From: Choristoneura fumiferana
Taxonomy: Eukaryota > Arthropoda > Insecta > Lepidoptera > Tortricidae
Assembly (NCBI RefSeq): GCF_025370935.1
Contig: NC_133491.1
Location: forward strand, 14,748,488 to 14,812,487
DNA length: 64,000 bases
Direction: 5' to 3'
Part shown: positions 23,210-33,994 of the stretch, in pieces
Numbering within the stretch: position 1 is the first letter of the stretch
How the letters are laid out: the number at the start of each line of letters is the position of its first letter
Notes under the pieces: generated by a model
Databases searched by the model: none
Seen by the model: the letters and a program-made list of their open reading frames with translations, nothing else
What the model was told of the DNA's origin: nothing
Position numbers and translations under genes: made by a program

Positions 23210-23663
23210 AGAATTGCATAAAATGTCCACCGTTCTTCAGTGGATACGAGTAAGGAGTTGACACTTTCACGGACAGTCCGTCCAGACGTAAATAAAAACC
23301 CTCGTGATTCAGCACCACGTCTGTGGCCGGTGATTTTTGCTGTGACATAAGGGCTGTTCCGTCCACAGCCGTGAACTGTTCATAGGGCTTATATGGAAGC
23401 AGGTATTTACCTTGCGCCCCTTTAGGCAAATCACAAAGATCCGTAGTGCCCATGCCACAGCAAAAGCTACAGGGTAACGCGAACCCTATTGCACTACACA
23501 CATTAGGGACATGACGTTTGTTGTGACGCAGCACGTCTGTGGACGTTACGGCTGTAGCCGTGTGCCATAGTGTAATGACGGACTCACGGTCCCACCGGAA
23601 GACCAGCGCCAGCTCTTGGGCCGGCATTATGCTGAGGTGGGTCCGTTTCGTGAACAATAACAC
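23210..23663 (-). CDS. Unrecognised coding-like ORF, probable gene or element remnant
   Basis: On the - strand an open frame of about 151 codons, from the ATG at 23661-23663 to about 23210, is unusually long for this AT-rich region and reads like protein. Examples are PAQELALVFRWDRESVITLW, two close cysteine clusters in ALPCSFCCGMGTTDLCDLP, and GFYLRLDGLSVKV. The frame continues into the LINE tail at 23110-23210, so its true C-terminus is lost. No signal peptide or membrane segment is obvious. I do not recognise the family; an exon of an unannotated gene or debris of a mobile element or virus are all possible. Confidence 0.4.
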
Positions 23664-23899
23664 TGTTTTCTTTGCCTTTCTTTTATGTAATTATTCTGCC
23701 ACTGTTCCGAATAATACTCGTTAAAATCTCCCAGGGATAAGAGGAACACGTAGCCATCATACACACGAATGCACAAACATCTGATTATTTTGTGTTGTAA
23801 CAGTAATTAATTGTATCTAAATAATAAATACAGTACGAAATAGTACATTGTGTCTTAAGGGCGGTAAATAAGGAATCACGAACGAGAGTCTATTAGAAG

Positions 23900-24075
23900 C
23901 CCGAAGTCGAAGACTGAGGGCTTTAATGAGTCGATGTTCGTAATTATAGTACCGCCCGTGCGACATACAATGTTTTTCATCACATTTGCAAGTAAAATTT
24001 ATATTTGTAAAAGAAAAAATATAATTGTTCCAAATATTGGCGATACCTTAGGCTGTGCTCTTGGCAACGTCACCC
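23900..24075 (+). repeat. Dispersed repeat shared with 55815-55985
   Basis: Shared landmarks: GGCTTTAATGAGTCG(A/G)TGTT, GTACCGCCCGTGCGACATAC, TTTTTCATCACATTTGC and the end GC(T)CTTGGCAA. No coding sequence. Confidence 0.55.
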
Positions 24076-24080
24076 TCTAC

Positions 24081-24181
24081 CTCCCTCGGTATGCGCCGCA
24101 ACGTGCGTGTGCATGTGGTCCATGTAGTCCTGCAGCAGCGCGCGCAGGGCCATCAGTACGGGCACCGACTCATTGACCGTC
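24081..24181 (-). CDS. Candidate orphan exon on the minus strand
   Basis: A GC-rich 101-bp island reads on the - strand as TVNESVPVLMALRALLQDYM then DHMHTHVAAHTEGG. It is followed by a possible donor (GAGGGAG|GTAGAGG) and preceded by a weak acceptor (ACCCAAG). Its GC content and residue pattern differ sharply from the surrounding repeats. I cannot name the protein. It could be one exon of a - strand gene whose other exons were not found, or an old insertion. Confidence 0.3.
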
Positions 24182-24360
24182 CTTGGGTTTCATGACAAGC
24201 ACATTAAGGTCGAGGGTTTTATATGGGGGGGTTGCAACCAAGGTAGCCTGCATGTTACGACACTGTTTACGAGCAAGTGTGATGAAAAATATCTACGGAG
24301 GCATGACAGCAATGCAATTAACTGTGCGGAAATAATGCGCTTGCACAAATTTATTAACAA

Positions 24361-24860
24361 CTAGCTGTTTCCCGGGGCTTCGCCCCCGTTGTAATTTTTC
24401 TAAATTTTCTACCATAAAAACCTTCTCCTGACAATAACGAACACAACAAATAAAGAATTAGCGAAATCGGTCCTGCCGTTCCCGAGTTTTGCACTTAGCA
24501 ACACTTTTTACGATATTGTAATAAAATCATATTTAAAGGTATAATAACATTTATAATCAACTAGCTGTTTGATTTTTATTTATTTTACTTCTTTCTTTTT
24601 TTCCATAGTAGGAGGATTTGTGTAGAAGGCAAGTACATATATTTGCATGCGATTCCACGGCGGAACAGCTGCTCCCAAAGCACATTGTGGCAGTCCGTCC
24701 AAGGACGTAATTTATTTTTGAACTAGCTGTTTCCCGCGGCTTCGCCCCGTTGTAATTTTTCTTTCATAAAAACCGTCTCTTGATAATAACAAACGCAACA
24801 AAAAAGGAATTAGCGAAATCGGTCCAGCCGTTCCCGAGTTTTGCGCTTACCAACACATTT
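24361..24860 (+). repeat. Two tandemly placed copies of a GCTTCGCCCC-type repeat
   Basis: 24361-24500 and 24720-24860 share ACTAGCTGTTTCCC, GGCTTCGCCCC, TTGTAATTTTTCT, GAATTAGCGAAATCGGTCC and CCGTTCCCGAGTTTTGC. They are separated by about 220 bp of other sequence. Non-coding. Confidence 0.6.
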
Positions 24861-25488
24861 TACGATTCATTTTTATTTATATTTTATGAGATTTTCTTGT
24901 GCCATATCAAGAAATTTACATAAAGGTTCTGTGCCCGTGAACGTGTTCAAAAATTATAAAAACCGGGAAGCAGAGCAGGAGCAGGAAATCGGGGAAGCTC
25001 TGCGAATGAAAAAACAGTCGGCAAGTTCACTCCGCATTACTTTCTCTTCTTTCTCTTCCGCACCTCCACTCCGCATTATTTTTTTGCTTCGCTCCGTTAT
25101 CTAACGCATATGGACAGACACAGTCCGCAACTTCGCTCGGCATTACCACTTCGCTCCGCTTCGCTGTCGCTGCCTCGTTCCTCTCCAATGTACAGCCCTA
25201 TAAGAATTGCTTGCAGGGAAATATGTCACAAGGAAAATATTCTAAACAAATCTTCCTAGCCTACTGTAGTACCTTAACCACTACGATTGACACCTATTCG
25301 CTATCAAGAATTTGCATAAAGCAGTTGCAATTTAAGCGCATTGACTTAATCTTGTCCGTTGAGATAGCTCGAGATAGGCCGGTGGTCTGAGATAGCAGTT
25401 CGAGGATGTTGCTAATTACGACGCAGGGCGTGTACAGTCAACCGTATTACTACTGTTAATACGTACGTTTACTAATGTTTCGGCGAAT
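24861..25488. other. No recognised gene
   Basis: The only frame here (24841-25104) begins in the repeat and has a low-complexity, S/F-rich translation, so I treat it as chance. Positions 25060-25170 contain several CTTCGCTCCG phrases, a small degenerate repeat. Confidence 0.4.
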
Positions 25489-25853
25489 AACGTTTGGCAA
25501 CCAGTTTCATTACGCAACTTTTCATTTCCCAACTGTTTAATATTTCTGAAACTGTAAAATATTTCAGGATTTTTATAAAAATAACCTAACCTAACCTAAA
25601 GGTTTCTACGCGATGGCCCTGAAATAAATCCTGAAATATTTACAGTGTTACCCCTTATTCATAAAACTTAACAAGCCTATGTTAACTAACAAATGCTTTG
25701 TCCCTTTCTAACAAATACAAATGTCGAAGTGACAGATAAGGACAAACGAATTTTAGCGGCATTTAACTAAAATAGTTTGATTGTCGTTTATGAATAAGGG
25801 GGTTAGAGTTTGCGAAATGAAAAGTTGCGAAATGAAACAGGTTGCCAAACGTT
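25489..25853. mobile_element. Nested inverted-repeat elements
   Basis: The outer inverted repeat is AACGTTTGGCAACC...TTTCATTACGCAACTTTTCA with its complement ending GGTTGCCAAACGTT. Inside are a hairpin at 25551-25646 (ACTGTAAAATATTTCAGGA and complement) and a MITE at 25651-25802 with ends CCCCTTATTCATAAA and TTTATGAATAAGGGG. The 54297-54952 element has a similar TTATTCATAAA end. Confidence 0.7.
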
Positions 25854-26880
25854 ACGTTGCGAAAAGGCAGTACTCGGGGAACCATACTAGTACAGTTGGG
25901 GGAATAAGTGGTCTACCATCCTAAGGTGGATTTTTTTTGCACGTCATAAATCAATTATGTCGATAAAACGTTGATTTACATCAACTCAACTGTACCACAA
26001 CACATACTAATTTTTTTTCATTCTTTATTTATAAACCAGACGAGGAATTGTTTTCTGTGATGTTCATATTTTTCTGCAAAAAGCTATGACTGCAAATCAT
26101 TAAAACATCGACTCCTTAGTCCAAGTTTTTATGAGGTTTGAGAATTAAATACCACTTTTATTATAAAGTACTTTAATTCACTCTTAATATAAAAATAATA
26201 ATGTGTGTGTGTGTGTATGTTCTTTCGTAATGATTTAAATTCGGGTTTTGTTCCGCGTAGGTACCTTGATTTTAGAGAAGCTTGATATTATACATATAAA
26301 ATTAGTAATGATCGCGATAGTCTAAAACATTATGGTGTGTGCTTTCGTACTTAATTAATGGATACGAAATTTGGCAAGTACACCTACTTTATTTGTTGCC
26401 GTTCTCGATTTTAGAATAGAATCTCTTCTCTTCCACCACGGTTGCTGTAAAGTGCAAATAAAGGATCTGACGTAAGAGTATTCAAGATAAGTGTATTTGA
26501 AAATTATATGGACTCTGCTTGATTCTGAAATAAATGTTTTTGTTTTATTTTTTATTATTTATTAGCATAGTCAATAATTCCGGACCGGTAAAATTAGAGA
26601 TCATCAAAAATAAGACTCGTATTTTGGACCCCTACATGGTTTTTTCAAAAGATCTGCACTTTAGCCGTAGTTTTCCGTAACCGTTATGGGTGGCCATGGG
26701 TGGCGGTGGTTTCCAGCAGGTGACTGGACTACTCGTTTTGCTCATATTATTATACTTATTATAACAAAAAATGACGTACTTTAATTCTAGTAATGACCTA
26801 AATTTAATTATTTCCAAGAAAGCTGGAAAGTAGCCATATCGTGACAATAAAATACGTAAAACTGGAGACCCGTTTAATAT
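25854..26880. other. AT-rich DNA, no gene seen
   Basis: Contains a TG dinucleotide tract near 26204 and, at 26675-26740, a GGCCATGGGTGGCGGTGG phrase related to the 2.4/14.2 kb LINE tail. No coding frame is credible. Confidence 0.4.
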
Positions 26881-27015
26881 GAGTAAATGCCAACCATCCC
26901 AGCCTATATACGTCTCAGAACAAGAGGGCGGTGGGTAGGGATGGGGGTTTGAAGTTCCCAATCCGCACTGGGCTCGCGTGAGAACTATGGCCAAGCCCTC
27001 TTGTTCTGAGAGGAA
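26880..27015. mobile_element. SINE family 2 remnant, rearranged
   Basis: CATCCCAGCCTATATACGTC is followed by AGAACAAGAGGGCGG and later by AAGCCCTCTTGTTCTGAGAG in the opposite orientation, so the element is an inverted, deleted version of the 29250 SINE. Confidence 0.55.
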
Positions 27016-27339
27016 ATGACATCATTGTAAATATTATTCGAAAAGATTAAAAAATAATATTGTTCTTGTAATAGAAGTGGAGTTCCTAAAAAAATATTAT
27101 AAATAATTATTACCCATTTCCTTAACTACATAATTAATCCAAAATAATAATTTAGTTCGAATGAAACTTCTTTAGCAGTGTACAGATAAAAAAATACCCC
27201 ACACAAATCCCACATAAATGTATAGACAATTAACAGTGAAATTTCAAAGAATATTTAACGGTTTTATTTTATTTATAAAAAAAAAGCCTATAAATTAAGT
27301 AATTCACAACTATCAACGTCATCGCTCATGAGGGAGAGT

Positions 27340-27846
27340 TTTCGAATATTTATGCGCGCGAATAACTTGTACCCAATTTTCCGCTGTCCTAATGAGTCAA
27401 CGCATTAGTGGCAGAGGCGAACGCGCAAGACTTCCTTGCGCGAGTGCCATATAAGGGCGCAGTCCGCCGCTGCAGGTGCCGGCGCATCGTCGCCCGCGCA
27501 GCTAATTTCAGCGCCGAAACTAAATACCCAAAAGCGTGCGCGCGCGCCTGCCTAATACGGCACCTATCTCGAGTTACGCGCGCTGGCACGGCCGGCAGAA
27601 AAACACGTAAAAACTCTTTTATTTCGGTAGCGAGCCGCCTCTAAATTTAGGACCTATGTTCGCATGAAAACTGAAAGTAATACGAGCGATTTTGGTTCGC
27701 GCTGAGATGTCGGAGATGGCTGTATTTAGATTAGAGCGGCGACCTCCGTCGGCTGATAACGTGCGCATAACCTCGCCGGGCGCAGTCGGCGCGAGCGCAG
27801 CGGACATGTGCCTGTGAATAAAGTGTAGTGCATAAACTGGATTTGG
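27340..27846 (+). promoter_or_regulatory. CpG-rich promoter region and 5' UTR of the + strand gene
   Basis: About 450 bp of CpG-rich sequence (GCGCGCGCCTGCC near 27538, GGCGCGAGCGCAGCGG near 27788) in an otherwise AT-rich region. A TATA-like TATAAGGG lies at 27450-27457. It leads directly into the short first coding exon at 27847. Frames on both strands here are GC-driven artefacts. Assignment to the 43 kb gene rests on phase compatibility. Confidence 0.45.
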
Positions 27847-27874
27847 ATGTCACAAATGCTGCCTGAAGGCGGAG
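27847..27874 (+). CDS. Putative first coding exon of the + strand nuclear-protein gene
   Basis: ATG at 27847 opens MSQMLPEGG and reaches a donor GGCGGAG|GTAAATATTG with GT at 27875, leaving one base (G). The acceptor at 42725 needs exactly one base (G|AA = Glu), so the exons join in frame as MSQMLPEGG-E-VMRRGACAD. The CpG-rich region upstream supports a first exon. The alternative is the donor at 1973, which has the same phase; intervening exons cannot be excluded. Confidence 0.4.
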
Positions 27875-27879
27875 GTAAA

Positions 27880-28900
27880 TATTGATCCTTGTGTGTTCTC
27901 AGCCTACATAATTTCGCGGAATTCGCGGCGTTAACCTATAATTTAGTTTTTTATTTTTAATTTGTCAAAATACGTTTGTATTAGGATTTAGGCGGCTAAA
28001 ATCCCCATTTTTATAGTTTTTTTTCTATTTGAGCGGCCTACTTTACGTTATCTGTTATTGTTATCGCAATAGAAACATTACTTTTATCGTGCCACCCGCG
28101 GCATGTGTGGTACAATTAGATCCGATTGTGTTATCAAATTACAAACAACAATATTAATTTCATACAAAATTACCTAGGTATTTGCTTCTTTTAAACTTAA
28201 ATAGTTTAAAGTCACCAATCTACATCTAAAAATGTTTAAATTAAATTACGAAATCCGTCATAAATTGGCGCTTAAAAAATCAACGTGCAGGTTTTGCTTT
28301 TCGATAATGGTCCAAGCTTTGTAGGCTATGAAAAGGTGCTAAAATCAGCAATTCTGTTCCAACTTTCACTAGTTACGTCAGTTTTTACATTACGTATTAA
28401 AATTAGACGTAAAAATGACGTATGTACGGTTCTGGCTGAAGCTATAGCGCATAATTCGCACGTTATTTTGGATTTTATTCATTATTTTGAACAGTAAATA
28501 GTCATGTAACTCGAGCATTTACATCAGCTCTTACGCACGTACTCGTAACCATCATGCAATGCAACCAAATCACTTCGCATGATTCTCATTACTCTAGTAA
28601 TGCAACTTCTAACTAATTGCCATAATTGGTTACGTAATCTAAGACTTGTACGAAATTTCATGTTAAATTCAATGACCACATTTGAATGTAAATAGGTATG
28701 TAGTTTCCTACAATGTTGAATTAATGGTTTCATTAAGAACAATGTCTTTGGTTCATGGTTTTTCTTAGTACTGTGTAATAGAACTAACACGGACAGATCG
28801 GTATTCTAAAAAATACCAATTAGTCCCAGCAGTTATTTCAAAATATTGGGCACTTATTATTATTTATTAATTTATAATATAATATTATTAATATTTGCCA
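27880..28900. other. Start of the putative first intron, no repeats recognised
   Basis: About 1 kb without evident transposon ends or coding frames. If the first-exon call is right, this promoter-proximal intronic stretch is comparatively repeat-free. Confidence 0.35.
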
Positions 28901-28903
28901 AAT

Positions 28904-29062
28904 TTAATTTCAGATATTGCAAAATATTCACAAAAATATTCTAATTATAAATAAACCCGCGTACGGCGTAGCTCACCCAAAAACTATGAGATTTGACATT
29001 TCGGAGACCTCACGCTACACTAGCGCCTCTAGTGGCGAAATCATACGCGATAGCCCTCATTG
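28904..29062 (+). repeat. Repeat with GATAGCCCTCATT end, shared with 63720-63880
   Basis: Both copies read TTTCAGATATTGCAAAATAT, CTCACCCAAAAACTATGAG, TTTGACATTTCGGAGACCTC, TAGCGCCTCTAGTGGCGAA and GCGATAGCCCTCATT. The last phrase is also the inner end of the 31-bp terminal repeat at 62659-62689, linking the two families. Confidence 0.65.
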
Positions 29063-29249
29063 TGTTTGTTTACTTATTTTGTACAATAGAGAGTTTGATT
29101 AATTATATAGCCATTTAAAGTTCCGGGTGACGTTACGCCGTGAACACTTTTTAGCGCGGCGTGTCGTCATGAGCCCGCCTGAACTTTAGCATAGTCATTA
29201 TTGTGTTTTATTCACAAAGATAATACATGTAAAATACTTAAATAGAATC

Positions 29250-29552
29250 CCATCCCAGCCTATATACGTCCCACTGCTGGGCACAGGCCTCCTCTCAGAA
29301 CAAGAGGGCTTGGGCCATAGTTCCCACGCGGGCCCAGTGCGGATTGGAAACTTCACACGCACCATTGAATTGCTTCGCAGGTTTGTGCAGGTTTCCTCAC
29401 GATGTTTTCCTTCACCGCAAAGCTCGTGGTAAATTTCAAATGTAATTCCGCACATGAATTTCGAAAAACTCAGAGTTGCGAGCCAGGGTTTGAACCCACG
29501 ACCCTCTGTTTGAGAGGTGATAGGTCAAACCACTAGGCCACCACGGCATACA
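29250..29552 (-). mobile_element. tRNA-derived SINE, family 2 (antisense)
   Basis: Read on the - strand: A box TGGCCTAGTGGTTTGACC, B box GGGTTCAAACCC, then the body and the 3' end GCCCAGCAGTGGGACGTATA, TAGGCTGGGATG. It corresponds end to end to 31983-32287 on the + strand. Confidence 0.8.
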
Positions 29553-29632
29553 AATAGAATACCTAGTATTTTTATTTTTATTAGGAAACTACCTAATTAA
29601 ATGTATGTTTCAACAAATGAATACAAGCACCA

Positions 29633-29703
29633 TGTTTCACCATCCATTGATTAAATTTATCCGTCAAATAAAATTAATAAATGGGTGGTGAAACAGCCCC
29701 TTA
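29633..29703. mobile_element. Fold-back MITE, family A (copy 4, truncated)
   Basis: It keeps TTTCACCATCCATTGATTAA at the left (the terminal GGGGCTG is lost) and the right end GGTGGTGAAACAGCCCCTTA. Only ~70 bp remain. Confidence 0.75.
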
Positions 29704-30431
29704 ATGTTATTTTAATAATACATGGTATTAGTGCTCCTATTTCAAATGTTGGTATCTACTAATTATTGCCACCGGTAATCACACGAATTCGGGACATTCT
29801 CAAACACACCGACAGAACATGACAAGACAACAAAACTCCTACGTACATTTGAAACCGTTTATTTTAAATGAATTGTTATTATTTATTTACTTATTGTGAT
29901 ACTTGTGCAATAAATTATTTCTACGCTCTTGTAAAAAAAAACTAACTAAAAAAAATAAGTCAATACAATATAGCAGGTACACGTATTAAAAAAAAATATA
30001 GAAAATTCTTCAAGACTATCGTTGATCAGGCTGTTACTGAACCAGCGAGATACCTTTGGCCCTATCTCTACTTTCCATCAAGAGATAAGCCAAATTGCTA
30101 GTCAGTTAATTGTAAAAAAAGTTAGGAGTAAATCAGGGCACGCGGGCACTTGTACTATTACTTGTTCTGTGACGCGAGTCCGTGTTTGCATTTATAATGT
30201 ACTGAGAGATTGTCATAATTAGCAAAACATAACGCCATCGATCAGTTATTCCATAAACACATTAACCAGTTTTATTGATTGCAAAAGTATGCATAACTAT
30301 TCCTTTACCTACATTACACCCACTTGCGTATACAGTGGTCTACTTGAAGGAACTTGATGTAGGATGTAGGCAAGTCGCCTACAGGTAGTATGGCCTAGAT
30401 TCCAAGACACCGTTCTACAATTTGTATTATT
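29704..30431. other. Intronic DNA, no feature recognised
   Basis: AT-rich with poly-A runs near 29930-30000. The 66-codon frame at 30022 has no protein-like pattern. Confidence 0.35.
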
Positions 30432-30577
30432 TAGGGGCTGTTTCACCATCCATTGATTAGCGTTAACCGACGGTTAAATGTGATGCCGTCTCCGTCTATT
30501 CGAACAAAACAAATAGAGATGGCATTAGACCTAACCGCCAGTTAACACTAATCAATGGATGGTGAAACAGCCCCTTA
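30432..30577. mobile_element. Fold-back MITE, family A (copy 5)
   Basis: Full-length palindrome: TAGGGGCTGTTTCACCATCC at the left, GGATGGTGAAACAGCCCCTT at the right, inner GATGCCGTCTCCGTCTATTC. It is one of the best-preserved copies. Confidence 0.85.
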
Positions 30578-30844
30578 ATATCTTATAAACTTAAAATAAA
30601 ACAAACAAACCCCCCTACAAGCCAAAGTCTTCGACAGACGACACTGGCAAAAAAAAAATACAAAAATAACACCGTTTTCCTCAGTTTTAAAGATTTTTGA
30701 CAGAATTGATTAAAAATGTAAAATGTGTATAGTTAACTGAGTACACGGATTATTAAGATTGGTTTTTTGGAATCTTTTTGTATTTTTTATTTCAATTCCA
30801 AATTTTTACTTTTACGGTCATCCCGTAAAACCAGCGTAACCAGC

Positions 30845-30965
30845 GTAAACCAGTGGTGTAGCGGTATAGCACGCGGTACGGATTGCCGAGGACCTGGGTT
30901 CGATTCCCAGTGATGGTCTTATTTTTCTGTTTTTTCTGTGCATCTATATTTCAGTTTGTATTTTC
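30845..30965 (+). mobile_element. tRNA-headed SINE fragment, family 3
   Basis: CAGTGGTGTAGCGGTATAGC (A-box-like) and CTGGGTTCGATTCCCAGTG (B box), followed by TTTTTCTGTGCATC and ATTTCAGTTTGTATTTTC. It matches 4625-4745. Confidence 0.65.
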
Positions 30966-31156
30966 AACACGGATTATTTACGAAATTGTAGTCGAAATAA
31001 GATCGATATATTTTGGATCAATTCATTTTTGACAAGCGACAACAGATTTATCCAAGATACATACGGTCACGATCGTTAATTTGGGACCCATTTCGTGAAA
31101 AAGTCCTTTGAATTGTCATACAAAATGATTCGGTCTGTTACCTCATCACGATTTCA

Positions 31157-31363
31157 TAAAAAATACTAAAAAGAAGAAAACAAGTCTAGTGGGCTAGATC
31201 TTTGTTAAGTAGCTAACTTAAAGTTCAACAGTCGGGACCCATTAGGTACCTAAGAATTTTTAAGCGTCACGATTTAAATGGGTCCCGACTGTTGGACTTT
31301 AAGTTAGCTACTTAACAAATTTCTAGCCCACTAGACTTATTTTCTTCTTTTTAGTATTTTTTA
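31157..31363. mobile_element. Long hairpin with ~87-bp arms
   Basis: The left arm AAAAAATACTAAAAAGAAGA ... CAACAGTCGGGACCCATT is complemented at 31277-31363 almost base for base, with a 34-bp loop. It has no coding capacity; probably a fold-back MITE, whose transcript would form a long double-stranded stem. Confidence 0.8.
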
Positions 31364-31750
31364 AGGCAGTCGGGTTTTTTTTTAAATATTGTTTTATTTC
31401 CCACTTTTTGTGAAAAAGGTATATTAAAACGGTTATAACCCATATATTTTTAGAATGGGCTAATTATTAGCTTTCATTTGATACCCCACTCGATAGGTTT
31501 GAATAAAAATCATTTTTTTAAAACTTACAATTTGGCGCCGAAAATCCGCCATTTTGATTTTTTAAGAATTTCATGTACCCAATGAGACAACTCCAATGAC
31601 GTATCATTTATCAAAATCGGTTCAGCCATTGAGTAGTTACGAGAGGACATAGGAATAGACATACATACATACTTACATACATACGCGTCAAACAAATAAC
31701 CCTTCCTTCTTCGCAGTCGGGTAAAAAGGGATACATGGAGATTGAGACCT
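31364..31750. repeat. Repeat-like intronic stretch
   Basis: Contains AATCGGTTCAGCCATTGAG, TAGTTACGAGAGGACATAGG and ATACATACATACTTACATAC before TCAAACAAATAACCC. In Lepidoptera this kind of phrase belongs to abundant non-autonomous elements; I found no second copy in this window. Confidence 0.4.
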
Positions 31751-31982
31751 AATAAGGGCATAAGATAGTTTATACCCAAAATATGCATTAGTGTTTGCGG
31801 GATAGAGATAAATATAATGCCTAGATCTACGGTAAGCCCCGAAAAAAAATAAAAAAAAACACCTCAAAGCACTTATAAATGCGAGTTTAATTTAATTTAA
31901 TCGAACTTGTACTTCTTTAAGTTCTTCGATTACTCTTAACTGATTGTTTTCAGATTTTTAGGGAGTATTTTAATCATCAAAA

Positions 31983-32287
31983 AACCTTGGTGGCCTAGTG
32001 GTTTGACCTATCGCCTCTCAAGCAGAGGTTCGTGGGTTCAAACCCCGGCCCGCACCTCTGAGTTTTTCGTAATTCATGTGCGAAATTACATATGAAATTT
32101 ACCACGAGCTTTACGGTGAAGGAAAACATCGTGAGGAAACCTTAACACACCTAACTATGAAGTAATTCTATGGTATGTGTGAAGTTCCCAATCCGCACTG
32201 GAACCGCGTGGGAACTACGGCCCAAGCCCTTTCATTCTGAGAGGAGGCCTGTGCCCAGCAGTGGGACGTAAATAGGCTGGGATGATT
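31983..32287 (+). mobile_element. tRNA-derived SINE, family 2
   Basis: A box TGGTGGCCTAGTGGTTTGAC, B box GTGGGTTCAAACCCCGGCC, body CGAAATTACATATGAAATTT...GGTGAAGGAAAACATCGTG, and 3' end TGCCCAGCAGTGGGACGTAA, ATAGGCTGGGATGATT. A remnant of the same family lies at 32545-32635. Confidence 0.85.
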
Positions 32288-33994
32288 TTAATCATCGCGA
32301 TGAAGTAACGGTAGATGACCTTCGGTGGTAATGTTTGATGTGATGCCTTGCATCACTGATGAATGACTGACTCATTGTCATGGTGCACCAATACTAACTG
32401 ATCTAACGTCGTCCAGTCATTGAATCGTTAACAGCAAGTTGCAACTCTCAAAGTAATCAAAACTTTAAATCAAGTCATTTTAAATACATAAGTGATGTAA
32501 ATCTTCTATCATTTTGTCTACCTGTTGCTTTATTTTGGATGGTCAGATGGTGTGCGTGCCCGCGTGGGAACTGTAGCCCAAGCCCTCTCATATTGAGAGG
32601 AGGTCTGTGCTCAGGAGAGTCGTATATAGGCCGAGTTTATAGTCTTCCATTAAGCAACGGAACACTATGGTGTTCCTTGCGGTTATAGAAGTCGGACCAC
32701 AGGAACAGCTGCTGGTGCTGGCTGGTACTGGAAACGTAGGAGCTAAAAGGAGCCAAAATTGTTAGTCTTACTTGACCCATAGAAAGCCAACTCCTATCAA
32801 GTAGTTAGGTACTTATTAATTTCGCTTTTATTGCCACAAAATCTAGGTGAAAAAGCAGAAATCAAAAATTGCTTATTTGTGGATTGGATCCTGATTGCAT
32901 AAGGAACTACGTATATCTATCCTAAAATCAATATTTTTTTCACACCTCTCCTTCAGAAAAGTAACTTTTCCTCCCTGACGAGAGGGAGCAAAGTGCAACT
33001 TTTCTGTTCAAGGCTTTTCTAAGTGTTTTATTGCAAATGTCATTTTTTGAAGTTGATAATTGTAAAGCCACGCCATTTTCTATGCTGGTTGTTCTTTAAT
33101 AAAATTAAGAATTATTTTTTTCAAGTTTATTAATGCTCGGTGTGAAAAGTTGTATGAGCCACTCGGGAGGTAAATTATTTTCATCTTGAATCCCTCATTA
33201 CGCTTAGGATTCTACTTTAGAATCCCTTGCTACACTCAGGATTCTATTGTAGAATCCTTCGCTACATTCTGGATTCAATTTACGCCCTCGCCGTAAATAC
33301 ACCATTTTGCTTCCTTTGTGACACAAATAACTATTAAAGGTGGTGTAGCCTTTGCTTCCTTGATCATTTTCCTTCTCTGCTTTTTAGGCTTAAAATTGCC
33401 AGAAAGTTGTAGGTACCCTACCTTCAGAGTTCAACTTCAGCGTTCAATCTAAGCCTGACAGTTACGACCTGTCCACACACTAGAAATCTGTGTCATATCC
33501 AATTTGTTTACTTAGCGCGAGTTTGCTAAGCTAGCGGAGCGATGCCCTTATTTGGAAGGTGTCAAAATTGTAAAATACTCCATGAGCAAACCGCAAAATA
33601 CATTCTATTTGAGTAAAATATGAGATGCCAATGCTTACTTTTATTAAGTGGCACATGAACATTTGTTTCATGGCTTTCCTAGGTATACTTTTGCGTCTGA
33701 AATGGACGGACGTATACACCATTTATTTTAACATTTGAAACTTCGGTAAAATTTGTGTTAAATTCAGTAGTAAAATATAATAAATACCGCTTATAAAGGT
33801 ACATGTAAGTATCTATAGTCAATTTGTGTTCAAAATACCGAGAAACATGTGTTACAATTTGACCGTTAATTCAAATCTTAAACTAAACGGAGTATAGATA
33901 GGTACTTAAAGTCTAAGAGACTATGCTTTTGTTAAAAAACTTTTGATTCAATAACTACTTATATTTTTTGTTGACTGTAGCTATGATAATCGAC
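32288..33994. other. Intronic DNA with little recognisable structure
   Basis: Apart from the SINE remnant at 32545-32635 and three ATTCTA/GAATCC-type phrases at 33180-33280, nothing was identified. No coding frame is credible. Confidence 0.35.
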
